Source of the DNA: Acidovorax sp. DW039
GTDB lineage: Bacteria; Pseudomonadota; Gammaproteobacteria; Burkholderiales; Burkholderiaceae_C
DNA: 64,000 bases
Assembly: GCF_037101375.1 (NCBI RefSeq)
Contig: NZ_AP029019.1
Location: 868,001 to 932,000 of the forward strand
Direction of reading: 5' to 3'
Part shown: positions 8,745 through 18,893 of the stretch, one piece after another
Position numbering within the stretch: the stretch's first letter is position 1
Layout: each line of letters begins with the position of its first letter
The notes under the pieces: generated by a model
Database searches by the model: none
What the model was told of the DNA's origin: nothing
What the model saw: only the letters and a program-made list of their open reading frames with translations
Program-made: the position numbers and the translations under genes

Positions 8745-9686
8745 ATGGGCTGGTTTTTCCGCAGCGTCTGGCAATACGGGCGCATCCGCGCCGCTGGATT
8801 CGGGAGGCCGGGTCTTGGCCAGGATGAAGTCGATGCAGGTGCGCACGGCACGCGTCTGGTGGCGGTTGGGCAGGTACAGCAGGTACATGTGCGTGCCGAA
8901 GATGCTCAGCCGGTATTCGTCCAGCGTGGTGAGCAACTCGCCGCTGTCCAGCTTGTCCTGCACCACATAGTCGGGCACCAGGCCCACGCCCAGCCCCGCC
9001 ACAATGCCCTGGCGTAAGAACGGAAAGTGCTCTGAAATCATCGTCGGCTCCAGCAGCACCTCGTGCCGCTCGCTGCCCTGGTAGGCGGCCAGGCGCAGGT
9101 GCCGCCCCGTCACGCCAGCGGTGATCACCGGGCTGTTGCGCAGCTCGTGCAGGGTGCGGGGCAGCCCGTGCTGGCGGGCGTATTCGCGCGATGCGCAGGC
9201 CAGGTAGCGCACATTGCCCAGGCTGCGGGCCACCATGGACAGCGGGGGCTCGGGCACCACGCGCACGGCAATGTCCACCTCGTCGCGCAGGATGTCGGCG
9301 CGGTTTTCAAACAGCACATCCAGCACGATGCCCGGGTAGAGGCGCTTGAACTCGATCAGCCAGTCGCTCATCACGATCTGCCCGTAGCCGCTGGGCACGC
9401 TGATGCCCACCCGCCCTTGCAGGCTCCGCCCCAGCGAGGTCACGGCCTCGCGCGCCGCCAGGATTTCGTTGTGGATGGCGCGGCCATGCTGGTACAGCCG
9501 CATCCCAATCTCGGTGGGCTCCACCCGCCGGGTGGAGCGTTGCACCAGCTGCACCCCCACGTCTTTTTCCAGCTTGGTGAGGTGATAGCTCACGTTGGCG
9601 CGCGTCATCTTGAGCTTGCGGGCTGCCTGGCTGAGGTTGCCACTATCGATGATTTCCACCAGCAGGTTCAGGGATTGGGAGTCCAT
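8724..9686 (-). CDS. LysR family transcriptional regulator
   Basis: DNA-binding regulator, 320 aa. The N-terminal winged helix-turn-helix is clear (GNLSQAARKLKMTRANVSYH, residues about 17-36), followed by the long linker helix and a two-lobed effector domain. It is divergent from the beta-oxidation cluster starting at 9864; the shared intergenic region has two palindromes, so it most likely regulates that cluster. The inducer is not predictable; LysR effectors for such clusters are often pathway acids or CoA thioesters. Confidence 0.92.
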   Translation of the reverse strand: MDSQSLNLLVEIIDSGNLSQAARKLKMTRANVSYHLTKLEKDVGVQLVQRSTRRVEPTEIGMRLYQHGRAIHNEILAAREAVTSLGRSLQGRVGISVPSGYGQIVMSDWLIEFKRLYPGIVLDVLFENRADILRDEVDIAVRVVPEPPLSMVARSLGNVRYLACASREYARQHGLPRTLHELRNSPVITAGVTGRHLRLAAYQGSERHEVLLEPTMISEHFPFLRQGIVAGLGVGLVPDYVVQDKLDSGELLTTLDEYRLSIFGTHMYLLYLPNRHQTRAVRTCIDFILAKTRPPESSGADAPVLPDAAEKPAHKKSPST

Positions 9687-9714
9687 TGGGGGCTTTAGCA
9701 GGGGTTAAAAGGGC

Positions 9715-9731
9715 TCAATTGGATAAATTGA
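9715..9731. promoter_or_regulatory. Inverted repeat, possible LysR box
   Basis: TCAATT-GGATA-AATTGA is a perfect inverted repeat that also fits the T-N11-A LysR half-site pattern. It lies 29 bases upstream of the LysR gene start, in the divergent promoter region. Confidence 0.5.
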
Positions 9732-9732
9732 T

Positions 9733-9747
9733 TTGACAGTATGTCAA
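9733..9747. promoter_or_regulatory. Second palindrome in the lysR/beta-oxidation intergenic region
   Basis: Perfect inverted repeat TTGACA-GTA-TGTCAA, one base after the first palindrome. The TTGACA could also serve as a -35 element toward 9864. Possible second operator. Confidence 0.45.
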
Positions 9748-9863
9748 TGAATGATGGGATTGTCATAAGCCATTGTCGCCTTAAGAATGAGGTCAAGCCC
9801 ACCGGGCGGGATAGGGATCTAGCCCAGCCTGCCTGGAATCAAAACAAGCAAGGAGACAAGTGC

Positions 9864-11981
9864 ATGGCCCATGACGCCACAGCGTCCGTCGTTCAATGGC
9901 GGGTGCAGGATGAGGTGCAGATCGTCACCATCGACAACCCCCCGGTCAACGCACTGGGTGCGGCCGTTCGGCAGGGCCTGGTGGCCGCCATGGAGCATGC
10001 GGCGCAACAGCCCGGCGTGCGGGCGGTGCTGCTGGTGGGCGCAGGCAAGGCCTTCATCGCTGGCGCGGACATCCGCGAATTTGGCCAGCCCCCTGTCTCC
10101 CCCATCCTGCCCGAGGTCTGCCGCGCCATCGAAAACCTAGACAAGCCCGTGGTCGCCGTGCTGCACGGCGCAGCCCTGGGCGGTGGGCTGGAGGTGGCGC
10201 TGTCGGCCCACTACCGGCTGGCTTTGCCCGCCGCCACGCTGGGCCTGCCTGAGGTGAACCTGGGCCTGCTGCCCGGCTCGGGCGGCACTCAGCGCGCCCC
10301 ACGCCTGATGGGCGTGCAGGCCGCCACCACCCTCATGCTCAGCGGTCAACCCCTCAAGGCCCAGGCCGCGCTGCAGGCCGGGCTGGTCGACAAACTGGTG
10401 GAAGGCACCGACCCGCTGGTCGCAGGCCTGGCCTATGTGCGCGAGCTGCTGGCTGCCCAGGCGCCCGTGCGCCGCACGCGTGACCTCGCCATTGCCGAGC
10501 CGCAGGCTGCACTGGCTTGGCTGGAAGAGCAAAAGACCGAGACGGCCAAGAAGTCGCGCGGCCTGTTCTCGCCCCTCAAGATCATCGAATGCGTGCAGGC
10601 TGCGCTGCAACTGCCGTTTGACGAAGGCATGGCCCGCGAACGTGCGCTGTTCATGGAGTGCATCGACAGCCCGCAACGCGCCGGGCTCATCCACGCCTTT
10701 TTTGCCGAACGTGAAGTGGTCAAGGTGCCCGAGGCCCAGGCCGCGCAGCCACGCCCCGTGGCCAGCATCGCCGTCATCGGCGGCGGCACCATGGGCGCAG
10801 GCATTGCCGTGGCGGCGCTGGATGCGGGCCTGCCCGTGACCATGATTGAGCGCGACGCCGAATCCATCGCCCGGGGCCGCGCCAATGTCGAGAAGGTCTA
10901 CAACGCCCTGGTCGCCAAAGGCCGCATGACCGATGCCGCCAAGGCCGCCGTGATGGCACGCTACACCGGCAGCACCAGCTACGCCGACATCGCCCAGGTG
11001 GACCTGGTGATCGAGGCCGTGTTTGAAGACATCGAGGTCAAGAAGACCGTGTTCCGCGAGCTGGACCGCGTGTGCAAACCCGGTGCCGTGCTGGCCACCA
11101 ACACGTCGTACCTCGACATCGACGCCATTGCCGCTGCCACCGGCCGCCCGCAGGACGTGATCGGCCTGCACTTCTTCAGCCCCGCCAACATCATGAAGCT
11201 GCTGGAGATCGTGGTGCCCGCCCAGGTGGCGCCCGATGTGGTGGCCACGGCGTTTGAGCTGGCCAAAAAACTCAAAAAGGTGCCTGTGCGCGCCGGTGTG
11301 TGCGACGGCTTCATCGGCAACCGCATCCTGGCCGTGTACAAGCAGGCCGCCGACTACCTGCTCGAAGACGGTGCCAGCCCCTACGAGATCGACGCCGCCG
11401 TGCGCGGCTTCGGTTTTGCCATGGGCCCCTTCCAGGTGACTGACCTCGCCGGTGGTGACATTGGCTGGGCTACCCGCAAGCGCCGTGCCGCCACGCGCGA
11501 CCCCCAGGCCCGCTACGTGGAAATTGCCGACCGCATCTGCGAGTGCGGCTGGTTCGGCCAGAAGACGGGGCGCGGTTTTTACCTCTACCCCGAAGGCTCC
11601 CGCACGGGCCAGCCCGACCCTGAAGTGCTGGCCATTGTGGATGCCGAGCGCGCCAAGAAGGGCGTCACTCCCCGCAGCTTCACTGCCGACGAGATCATGC
11701 GCCGCTATATGGCCGCCATGGTCAACGAAGGGGCCAACGTGGTGCACGAGGGCATCGCCCTGCGCCCGCTGGATGTGGATGTGACCTTTGTGGCGGGCTA
11801 CGGATTTCCGCGTCACCGGGGCGGCCCGATGAAGTGGGCCGACATGACGGGCCTGCCCCAGCTGCTGGCCGACATCGAGGCCTTTGCCAAGGAAGACCCA
11901 CTGTTCTGGAAGCCCTCGCCCTTGCTGGTGCAGCTGGTGCGGGAGGGGCGCAACTTTGACAGCCTGAACAAGGCCGAATAG
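9864..11981 (+). CDS. Bifunctional enoyl-CoA hydratase / 3-hydroxyacyl-CoA dehydrogenase (FadB/PimF-like)
   Basis: Catalyses two successive beta-oxidation steps, hydration and NAD-dependent oxidation; cytoplasmic, 705 aa. Residues about 1-190 are a crotonase domain with both acid residues in place (GGGLEVALSAHY and GLPEVNLGLLPGSGG). Residues about 295-480 hold the NAD-binding Rossmann fold (IGGGTMGAGIAVAALDAG), followed by the dehydrogenase C-terminal domains. The ATG at 9864 with AAGGAG upstream is preferred over an earlier in-frame start that lacks a ribosome site. First gene of the cluster, divergent from the LysR gene. Confidence 0.93.
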   Translation: MAHDATASVVQWRVQDEVQIVTIDNPPVNALGAAVRQGLVAAMEHAAQQPGVRAVLLVGAGKAFIAGADIREFGQPPVSPILPEVCRAIENLDKPVVAVLHGAALGGGLEVALSAHYRLALPAATLGLPEVNLGLLPGSGGTQRAPRLMGVQAATTLMLSGQPLKAQAALQAGLVDKLVEGTDPLVAGLAYVRELLAAQAPVRRTRDLAIAEPQAALAWLEEQKTETAKKSRGLFSPLKIIECVQAALQLPFDEGMARERALFMECIDSPQRAGLIHAFFAEREVVKVPEAQAAQPRPVASIAVIGGGTMGAGIAVAALDAGLPVTMIERDAESIARGRANVEKVYNALVAKGRMTDAAKAAVMARYTGSTSYADIAQVDLVIEAVFEDIEVKKTVFRELDRVCKPGAVLATNTSYLDIDAIAAATGRPQDVIGLHFFSPANIMKLLEIVVPAQVAPDVVATAFELAKKLKKVPVRAGVCDGFIGNRILAVYKQAADYLLEDGASPYEIDAAVRGFGFAMGPFQVTDLAGGDIGWATRKRRAATRDPQARYVEIADRICECGWFGQKTGRGFYLYPEGSRTGQPDPEVLAIVDAERAKKGVTPRSFTADEIMRRYMAAMVNEGANVVHEGIALRPLDVDVTFVAGYGFPRHRGGPMKWADMTGLPQLLADIEAFAKEDPLFWKPSPLLVQLVREGRNFDSLNKAE

Positions 11982-12046
11982 TGCAGAAGCCGCTCTAGGT
12001 GCACAGCACGCGGGGCGATCTTCTGGGTTTCATTGAATTCAAGTCA

Positions 12047-12092
12047 TTTTGGCCTCTGGCGCAATACCAATAAGCGCAAGCAGCTATTAAAT
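12047..12092 (+). repeat. Short dispersed repeat, copy 3
   Basis: TTTTGGCC, a TGGCGCA block and AATAAGCGCAAGCAGCTATT immediately before the ribosome site of the thiolase gene, so it lies within the operon's intergenic RNA. Confidence 0.6.
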
Positions 12093-12104
12093 CAGGAGCA
12101 AATC

Positions 12105-13280
12105 ATGCGTGAAGCCGTCATCGTTTCCACCGCCCGCACCCCACTGACCAAATCGCACCGGGGCGAGTTCAATGCCACACCCGGCCCGCAGCTGGCGGCG
12201 TATTCCGTCAAGGCTGCCGTGGAGCGCTCGGGCATCGACCCTGAGCTGATCGAAGACCTGGTGATGGGCTGCGGCTACCCCGAGGGCATCACCGGCAAGA
12301 ACATTGGCCGCCAGACCGCGCTGCGTGCGGGCCTGCCCCTGTCGGTGGCGGGCATGGTGGCCAGCCGGTTCTGCGCGTCGGGCCTGCAGTCGGTGGCGAT
12401 TGCCGCAGGCCGCATCGTGGCCGAAGGCGTGCCCGCCATGGTGGCGGGTGGGGTGGAGAGCATCTCGGCCATCCGGCCCGGCAACCCGGCAGACATCGAC
12501 CCCTGGCTGCAAGAGCACAAGCCCGATCTCTACATGGCCATGATCGACACCGCCGACATCGTGGCCCACCGCTACGGCATCAGCCGCGAAGACCAGGACC
12601 TGTTCTCGCTGCAAAGCCAGCAGCGTACCGCCGCCGCACAGCAGGCCGGCGTGTTCGCCGACGAGATCGTGCCCTGCACCACGCGCATGATGGAAAAGAA
12701 CAAAGAGACCGGCGAGGTCACCTACCGTGAAGTGACGGCCACGCACGACAACTGCAACCGTGCCAACACCACGCTCGAAGGCCTGGCCAAGCTGGAGCCT
12801 GTGAAGGGCCCTGGCCAGTTCATCACCGCAGGCAATGCCTCGCAACTGTCCGACGGTTCCAGCGCCTGCGTGCTCATGGAGGCCAAGGAGGCCGAGCGCC
12901 GTGGCCTGCAGCCGCTGGGTGCCTTCCGTGGCTTTGCAGTGGCTGGTTGCGAGCCCGACGAGATGGGCATTGGCCCCGTGTTTGCCGTGCCCAAGCTGCT
13001 GGCACGCCACGGCCTCACGGTGCAAGACATTGACCTGTGGGAGATGAACGAAGCCTTTGCCTCGCAGGCCCTGTACTGCCAGCGCCGCCTGGGCATTCCG
13101 TCCGAGCGGCTGAATGTGAACGGCGGCGCGATTGCCATTGGCCACCCGTTTGGCATGACCGGTGCGCGCCTGGTGGGGCACCTGCTGCTGGAAGGCCGCC
13201 GCCGCCGGGCCAAGTACGGCGTGGTGACGATGTGCATTGCCGGTGGCATGGGCGCTGCAGGCCTGTTTGAAATCTTCTGA
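12105..13280 (+). CDS. Acetyl-CoA C-acyltransferase (thiolase)
   Basis: Thiolytic cleavage of 3-oxoacyl-CoA, the last step of a beta-oxidation cycle; 391 aa, cytoplasmic. Active-site residues are visible: Cys in [14 protein letters not shown] (near residue 88), His in [17 protein letters not shown] and the C-terminal Cys in [13 protein letters not shown]. The ATG at 12105 follows AGGAG and gives the typical [13 protein letters not shown] start. In clusters of this layout it corresponds to PimB. A short repeat separates it from the FadB-like gene. Confidence 0.94.
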   Translation: MREAVIVSTARTPLTKSHRGEFNATPGPQLAAYSVKAAVERSGIDPELIEDLVMGCGYPEGITGKNIGRQTALRAGLPLSVAGMVASRFCASGLQSVAIAAGRIVAEGVPAMVAGGVESISAIRPGNPADIDPWLQEHKPDLYMAMIDTADIVAHRYGISREDQDLFSLQSQQRTAAAQQAGVFADEIVPCTTRMMEKNKETGEVTYREVTATHDNCNRANTTLEGLAKLEPVKGPGQFITAGNASQLSDGSSACVLMEAKEAERRGLQPLGAFRGFAVAGCEPDEMGIGPVFAVPKLLARHGLTVQDIDLWEMNEAFASQALYCQRRLGIPSERLNVNGGAIAIGHPFGMTGARLVGHLLLEGRRRRAKYGVVTMCIAGGMGAAGLFEIF

Positions 13281-13324
13281 CCCTGCGCCACACCACCGAA
13301 CCCTGAAACTGCAAGCGACCCGAT

Positions 13325-14521
13325 ATGGACCTGAATTTCACCCCCCAAGAAGAAGCCTTCCGCGCCGAGGTGCAGGCTTTCTTGAAAGCCAAGCTGCCCG
13401 AACGCATCGCCACCAAGGTCAAGGCCGGGCAGCGCCTGTCCAAGGCGGACCAGGACGAGTGGCACGCCATCCTCAACGAACGTGGCTGGCTGGCCAACCA
13501 CTGGCCCCAGGAATACGGCGGCCCCGGCTGGGGGGCGGTCGAGAAGTTCATTTTCGACACCGAATGCGCCCTGGCCGGTGGCCCGCGCATCGTGCCCTTT
13601 GGTGTGAACATGCTGGGCCCAGTGCTCATCAAGTTTGGCAACGAGGCGCAGAAAAAATACTGGCTGCCGCGCATCCTGAGTGGCGAGGACTGGTGGTGCC
13701 AGGGCTATTCCGAACCCGGTGCGGGCTCTGACCTGGCTTCGGTCAAGACCACGGCGGTGCGCCAGGGTGACCACTACATCGTGAACGGCCAGAAGACCTG
13801 GACCACCCAGGGGCAGCACGCCAACATGATCTTCTGCCTGGTGCGCACCGACCGCGAAGCCAAGGCGCAGTCGGGCATCAGCTTCTTGCTGGTGGACATG
13901 AAATCGCCCGGCGTGGAGCTGCGCCCCATCCGCACGCTGGATGGCGACAAGGAAGTCAACGAAGTCTTCTTCACCGATGTAAAGGTGCCGGTGGAAAACC
14001 TGGTGGGCGAGGAAAACAAGGGCTGGACGTATGCCAAGTACCTGCTGACCTACGAGCGCACCGGCATCGCAGGCGTGGGCTTTTGCATTGCCGCACTGGC
14101 CAAGCTCAAGGTCATTGCTGCCAAGGTGATGAAGAACGGCCAGCCGCTGGACCAGGACCCGCTGTTTGCCGCTCGCATGGCCCAGGTCGAGATTGACCTG
14201 GAGAACATGAAGACCACCAATCTGCGCGTGATTGCCGCCGTGGCCGGTGGCGGCGTGCCGGGGGCGGAGAGCTCCATGCTCAAGATCCGTGGCACCGAGA
14301 TCCGCCAAGAGATTTTGTCGCTCATCCGCCGTGCGGTGGGCCCGTACGCGCTGCCCTTCATCGAAGAAGCGCAGTACGAAGGCTATGCCGACGAACCCGT
14401 GGGGCCGAAGGAGGCAGCCACGGCAGCCGCCAATTACTTCAACTACCGCAAGCTGTCGATCTTTGGCGGCTCCAATGAAATTCAGAAGAACATCATCTCC
14501 AAGATGATTCTCGGCCTGTGA
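13325..14521 (+). CDS. Acyl-CoA dehydrogenase, resembling pimeloyl-CoA dehydrogenase large subunit
   Basis: FAD-dependent dehydrogenase introducing the alpha-beta double bond of an acyl-CoA; 398 aa. Typical ACAD segments are present: GYSEPGAGSDLASV (residues about 133-146), VNGQKTWTTQGQHA, and the C-terminal IFGGSNEIQKNI. It pairs with the next gene 10 bases downstream; such large/small pairs are annotated as PimC/PimD for dicarboxylyl-CoA oxidation. That substrate is inferred from gene order, not proven. Electrons would pass to the ETF encoded downstream. Confidence 0.92.
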   Translation: MDLNFTPQEEAFRAEVQAFLKAKLPERIATKVKAGQRLSKADQDEWHAILNERGWLANHWPQEYGGPGWGAVEKFIFDTECALAGGPRIVPFGVNMLGPVLIKFGNEAQKKYWLPRILSGEDWWCQGYSEPGAGSDLASVKTTAVRQGDHYIVNGQKTWTTQGQHANMIFCLVRTDREAKAQSGISFLLVDMKSPGVELRPIRTLDGDKEVNEVFFTDVKVPVENLVGEENKGWTYAKYLLTYERTGIAGVGFCIAALAKLKVIAAKVMKNGQPLDQDPLFAARMAQVEIDLENMKTTNLRVIAAVAGGGVPGAESSMLKIRGTEIRQEILSLIRRAVGPYALPFIEEAQYEGYADEPVGPKEAATAAANYFNYRKLSIFGGSNEIQKNIISKMILGL

Positions 14522-14531
14522 GGTTGCCGCG

Positions 14532-15686
14532 ATGAACTTTGAACATACCGAAGACCGCCGCATGCTGGCGGACACCCTGAACCGTTTTGTGGCCGAGCAG
14601 TACGGCATCGAAACGCGCAACCACATCGCTTACGGCGACACCGGTACGGACCCAGCACTGTGGACCCGCTTTGCCGAGCTGGGCGCGATTGGCGCGTTGT
14701 TCCCCGAAGCCGATGGTGGCTTTGGCGGCGCAGGCTTTGATGTGGCCGTGGTGTTTGAAGCCCTGGGCGCAGGCCTGGTGGTGGAGCCCTTTGTTGGCGC
14801 GCTGGTGGTGGGCCGGGCGCTGGGCTTGGCGGGTAACGCTGCGCAAAAGGAACACATCGCCAGCCTTATCGACGGCAGCACTGTGGCCGCACTGGCGCAC
14901 GAAGAGCCCGGCGCACAATACGCCCTGAACCGCGTGACGACCCGCGCCGTGCGCCATGGCGAGGGCTGGCAACTCACCGGCCACAAGGCTGTGGTGCTGC
15001 ACGGCGACCAAGCTCAACTGCTGCTGGTCAGTGCCCGCACAGCGGGCGCTGTGGACGATGAAGACGGCATCTCGCTGTTCCTGGTGCCTGCCGATGCGGT
15101 TGGCTTGAGCCGCCGTGGCATGGGCCGCATCGACGGTGGCCGCGTGGCCGAAGTCAGCTTGCAGAATGTGCAGGTGGGTGCTGATGCACTGCTGGGCACG
15201 GAGGGGCAGGGCCTTGCCACGCTGGAACACGCGGTAGGCTGGGGCATTCTGGCCGTGTGCGCCGAGGCGCTGGGCGCCATGGACGTTGCCAAGAAGCACA
15301 CGCTGGAATACCTGCAAACGCGCAAGCAGTTTGGTGTGCCCATCGGCAGCTTCCAGGCCCTGCAGCACCGCATGGCCGACCTGCTGCTGGAAGTGGAGCA
15401 GGCGCGCTCTGCCGTCATCAACGCGGCAGCCGCCATGGATAGCACCGACAGCACCGACCGCACCGAGCGCACCGAGCGCGAGCGCGCGCTGTCGGCCGCC
15501 AAGGTCACCATGGGCCGCATTGGCGCGCTGGTGGCTGAGGAAAGCATCCAGCTGCACGGCGGCATTGGCATGACGTGGGAGCTGCCGCTGTCGCACTACG
15601 CCAAGCGCCTCGTCATGGTGGACCACCAGTTTGGCGATGAAGATCACCACCTGGCGCGCTTCATCGCCCTGGGGCAGCAGCGCTGA
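14532..15686 (+). CDS. Acyl-CoA dehydrogenase, resembling pimeloyl-CoA dehydrogenase small subunit
   Basis: Partner of the preceding dehydrogenase, 384 aa. The N-terminal ACAD domain is recognisable (EADGGFGGAGFDVAVVFEALG), as is the C-terminal QLHGGIGMTWELPLSHYAKRL. A low-complexity run of Asp, Ser, Thr, Arg and Glu (DSTDSTDRTERTERERA, about residue 300) sits in the C-terminal helical domain and looks like a small repeat expansion. Close spacing (10 bases) indicates co-transcription and probably complex formation. Confidence 0.9.
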   Translation: MNFEHTEDRRMLADTLNRFVAEQYGIETRNHIAYGDTGTDPALWTRFAELGAIGALFPEADGGFGGAGFDVAVVFEALGAGLVVEPFVGALVVGRALGLAGNAAQKEHIASLIDGSTVAALAHEEPGAQYALNRVTTRAVRHGEGWQLTGHKAVVLHGDQAQLLLVSARTAGAVDDEDGISLFLVPADAVGLSRRGMGRIDGGRVAEVSLQNVQVGADALLGTEGQGLATLEHAVGWGILAVCAEALGAMDVAKKHTLEYLQTRKQFGVPIGSFQALQHRMADLLLEVEQARSAVINAAAAMDSTDSTDRTERTERERALSAAKVTMGRIGALVAEESIQLHGGIGMTWELPLSHYAKRLVMVDHQFGDEDHHLARFIALGQQR

Positions 15687-15751
15687 GCTGAGTGCCCCGA
15701 TGCGCCTGACCCACCGAAGGGCAGGCGCATCCATCCAAGGAGACAAAGACT

Positions 15752-16987
15752 GTGAACGAACAAGAAGTATCTAGCGACCTTGATCTCCCCCTGCAAGGGG
15801 TGCGCGTGCTCGACCTGTCGCGCGTGTTTGCCGGGCCGCTGTGCGCGCAGGTGCTGGCCGACTTTGGGGCCGAGGTGATCAAGGTGGAGCACCCAGGCCG
15901 GGGCGACGACACCCGCGACTGGGGCATGCGCATTGGCAAGACAGAGACCACCTACTACAACAGCATGAACCGCAACAAGCGGTCCATCACACTTGATCTG
16001 CAAACGGCAGAGGGCGTGAAGATCGTGCACGACCTGCTGCCCCAGTTTGACGTGGTGGTGCACAACTTCAAGACCGGTGGCGCCGAGAAGCTGGGCCTGG
16101 GCTACGCGCAGCTCAAGGCCATCAAGCCCGACCTGATCTACTGCGCCGTGGCGGGCTACGACAGCAGCGGCCCTGAGGCCAAGCGCCCAGGCTATGACCT
16201 GGTCATCCAGGGCGAAGCGGGCTTGATGGCGCTGAACGGCGAGGCCTCGCAACCGCCGCTGAAGTTTGGTGTGGCGGTGGTGGACCTGATGACCGGCATG
16301 TACGCAGCGCAGGCGGTGCTGGCAGCGCTGTTCCGGCGCGAGCGCACGGGCAAGGGGCGGCTCATCGAGATGGCGCTGTATGACTGCGGCATCATGGTCA
16401 CCGGCTACTACGGCCTGGACGCCATGCTGCTGGGGCGTGACCCCGAGCGCTATGGCAATGCGCATCCCTCCATCGTGCCCTACGGCATGTACGACGCGGC
16501 CGATGGCCCGCTGATCATCGCAGTGGGCAACAACGCGCAGTTCGACAAGTTTTGCAGGCAGGTACTGCAGCGGCCCGATATCGTGGAAGACCCACGCTTT
16601 GCCACCAACGTCAACCGCACCAAGCATCGCCTGGAGCTGGCGCCGCTGCTCAAGGATTTGATTCGCACCCATCCCCGGGACCTGCTGATCGAGCGCATGC
16701 AGGCCGTGGGCATTCCGTGCGGCAGGGTGGCAGGCCTGCACGAGGCGCTGACCAGCGAGCGCACCCAGCGCTCCGGCCTGTTGCGCGACATGCCGCACTC
16801 CGTGGCAGGAACCACGGCAGTGTTTGCGCCGCCGTATCGCTTGGATGGGCAGCGCCTGCCGTTGCGCAATGCCCCGCCCACGCTGGGGGAGGGCACGCGC
16901 GAAGTGCTGCAGCGGCTGTTGTCCCTGAGCGATGAGCAACTCCAGCAGTTGCAGCAACAGGGTGTGTTGACTTTGCCTTCTGCCTGA
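15752..16987 (+). CDS. CaiB/BaiF (class III) CoA-transferase
   Basis: Predicted to move CoA from a donor thioester to the acid entering this pathway, replacing the ligase found in other pim-type clusters; 411 aa. Family features: the N-terminal GVRVLDLSRVFAGPLCAQVLADFGAEVIKVE type segment, NRNKRSITLDL, and the AGYDSSGP region. It begins with GTG at 15752, supported by AAGGAG ten bases upstream. Part of the same run of genes as the dehydrogenases. Confidence 0.92.
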   Translation: MNEQEVSSDLDLPLQGVRVLDLSRVFAGPLCAQVLADFGAEVIKVEHPGRGDDTRDWGMRIGKTETTYYNSMNRNKRSITLDLQTAEGVKIVHDLLPQFDVVVHNFKTGGAEKLGLGYAQLKAIKPDLIYCAVAGYDSSGPEAKRPGYDLVIQGEAGLMALNGEASQPPLKFGVAVVDLMTGMYAAQAVLAALFRRERTGKGRLIEMALYDCGIMVTGYYGLDAMLLGRDPERYGNAHPSIVPYGMYDAADGPLIIAVGNNAQFDKFCRQVLQRPDIVEDPRFATNVNRTKHRLELAPLLKDLIRTHPRDLLIERMQAVGIPCGRVAGLHEALTSERTQRSGLLRDMPHSVAGTTAVFAPPYRLDGQRLPLRNAPPTLGEGTREVLQRLLSLSDEQLQQLQQQGVLTLPSA

Positions 16988-17084
16988 TCCCTGTCGTTGG
17001 GTGAGGTGGTTGCCAAGCCCGCTCAGATACTGACTTTTTGGCGCGACATGCGCCTGTGTTTTTCTCTCAAGAAAGTGTGTGCTT

Positions 17085-17834
17085 ATGAAAGTCCTGGTCC
17101 CTGTCAAGCGCGTGGTGGACTACAACGTGAAGGTTCGAGTCAAGTCGGATAACACGGGTGTGGACATCGCCAACGTGAAGATGAGCATGAACCCCTTTGA
17201 CGAAATCGCCGTTGAAGAGGCAGTGCGCCTGAAAGAAAAAGGCCTGGTGACCGAAGTCATCGCAGTCTCCTGCGGCGTAGCCCAATGCCAGGAAACCCTG
17301 CGCACGGCCATGGCCATTGGTGCTGACCGCGCCATCCTGGTCGAGACCGACGCCGAACTGCAGCCCCTGGCCGTGGCCAAACTGCTCAAGGCCCTGGTGG
17401 ACAAAGAACAACCCCAGCTCATCATCCTGGGCAAACAAGCCATCGACGACGACGCCAACCAGACCGGCCAGATGCTGGCTGCTTTGGCCGATCTGCCCCA
17501 GGCCACCTTTGCCAGCAAGGTCGAACTGGCGGCAGACAAAGTCAGCGTGACCCGCGAAGTGGACGGCGGCCTCGAAACCCTGGCCTTGAGCCTGCCCGCC
17601 GTCATCACCACCGACCTGCGCCTGAACGAACCCCGCTACGTCACCTTGCCCAACATCATGAAGGCCAAGAAAAAGCAGCTGGACACCGTCAAGCCCGAAG
17701 ACCTGGGAGTGGACGTCACCCCCCGCCTCAAAACCCTGAAGGTGACCGAACCCGCCAAGCGCGGCGCAGGCGTGAAGGTGGCCGATGTAGCGGCACTGGT
17801 CGAAAAACTCAAGAACGAAGCCAAAGTCATCTAA
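17085..17834 (+). CDS. etfB: Electron transfer flavoprotein beta subunit
   Basis: Small subunit of the ETF that accepts electrons from acyl-CoA dehydrogenases and passes them to ETF-ubiquinone oxidoreductase; binds AMP. 249 aa, typical length, starting [17 protein letters not shown]. The family signature lies around [31 protein letters not shown] (residues about 150-182). etfA follows after 12 bases. Position directly after the acyl-CoA dehydrogenase cluster fits its role as electron acceptor, though this etf may serve all dehydrogenases of the cell. Confidence 0.96.
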   Translation: MKVLVPVKRVVDYNVKVRVKSDNTGVDIANVKMSMNPFDEIAVEEAVRLKEKGLVTEVIAVSCGVAQCQETLRTAMAIGADRAILVETDAELQPLAVAKLLKALVDKEQPQLIILGKQAIDDDANQTGQMLAALADLPQATFASKVELAADKVSVTREVDGGLETLALSLPAVITTDLRLNEPRYVTLPNIMKAKKKQLDTVKPEDLGVDVTPRLKTLKVTEPAKRGAGVKVADVAALVEKLKNEAKVI

Positions 17835-17846
17835 GGAGAACAAGAA

Positions 17847-18779
17847 ATGACCGTACTCGTTATTGCTGAACACGACAACGCCTCCATCAAAGGCGCCACC
17901 CTCAACACCGTCACCGCAGCCGCAGCTTGCGGAGGCGACGTACACGTCCTCGTGGCAGGCCACAACGCTGCAGCCGCTGCACAAGCAGCTTCCAAAATAG
18001 CCGGCGTCGCCAAAGTCATCCACGCCGACGCCGCAGGCCTGGAGCACGGCCTTGCAGAAAACGTCGCCGCTCAAGTGCTGGCCATCGCCAGCAACTACAG
18101 CCACATCTTGTTCCCCGCCACAGCCAGCGGCAAGAACGTAGCCCCGCGCGTGGCCGCCAAGCTCGACGTCGCCCAGATCAGCGACATCACCAAGGTGGTG
18201 AGCGCCGACACCTTCGAGCGTCCCATCTACGCAGGCAACGCCATTGCCACCGTGCAAAGCGCAGACAGCGTCAAAGTCATCACCGTGCGCACCACCGGCT
18301 TTGACGCCGCAGCCGCCACGGGTGGCGCAGCCGCTGTTGAAAGCGCCGCCGCAACAGCCGACAACGGCAAAAGCAGCTTTGTGGGCAGCGAAATCGCCAA
18401 GAGCGACCGTCCCGAACTCACAGCCGCCAAGATCATCGTCTCCGGTGGTCGGGCACTGGGCAGTGCCGAGAAATTCACCGAAGTCATCACCCCCTTGGCC
18501 GACAAGCTGGGCGCTGCCATTGGAGCCAGCCGCGCGGCGGTGGATGCGGGCTACGCCCCCAACGACCTGCAAGTGGGCCAGACCGGCAAGATCGTGGCGC
18601 CGCAGCTGTACATCGCAGCAGGTATCTCGGGCGCCATCCAGCACCTGGCTGGGATGAAGGATTCGAAGGTGATCGTGGCGATCAACAAGGATCCAGAGGC
18701 ACCGATCTTCAGCGTGGCGGACTATGGCCTGGAGGCTGATCTGTTCACGGCTGTGCCTGAGCTGGTCAAGGCTCTCTGA
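17847..18779 (+). CDS. etfA: Electron transfer flavoprotein alpha subunit
   Basis: FAD-binding large subunit of ETF, 310 aa. The C-terminal FAD domain is well conserved: [12 protein letters not shown] (residues about 199-210), [32 protein letters not shown] and [16 protein letters not shown]. Ala-rich stretches in the N-terminal half are typical of beta-proteobacterial EtfA. A GGAGAA ribosome site precedes the ATG. Confidence 0.96.
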   Translation: MTVLVIAEHDNASIKGATLNTVTAAAACGGDVHVLVAGHNAAAAAQAASKIAGVAKVIHADAAGLEHGLAENVAAQVLAIASNYSHILFPATASGKNVAPRVAAKLDVAQISDITKVVSADTFERPIYAGNAIATVQSADSVKVITVRTTGFDAAAATGGAAAVESAAATADNGKSSFVGSEIAKSDRPELTAAKIIVSGGRALGSAEKFTEVITPLADKLGAAIGASRAAVDAGYAPNDLQVGQTGKIVAPQLYIAAGISGAIQHLAGMKDSKVIVAINKDPEAPIFSVADYGLEADLFTAVPELVKAL

Positions 18780-18893
18780 GGCTTTTCGGGGGCTCCCCGC
18801 TGGCTGCTCCCCTGGTGGCTCTTTGCCAGGCATTGGCCCGGCACGCAGGCCAGGGCGGCAGCCACTATCTATTCATAAATACAGGAGACAAAC

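Noticed and set aside
10137..11816. 559-aa minus-strand open frame
   Set aside because: Antisense shadow of the FadB-like gene; His/Gly/Gln-rich with no domain or ribosome site.
12722..14626. 634-aa minus-strand open frame
   Set aside because: Runs antisense across thiolase and acyl-CoA dehydrogenase genes with well-supported motifs; no protein features.
17067..18833. 588-aa open frame on the minus strand, Gly/His/Cys-rich
   Set aside because: Exact antisense of etfB and etfA, which are unmistakable; its composition is a by-product of high GC.
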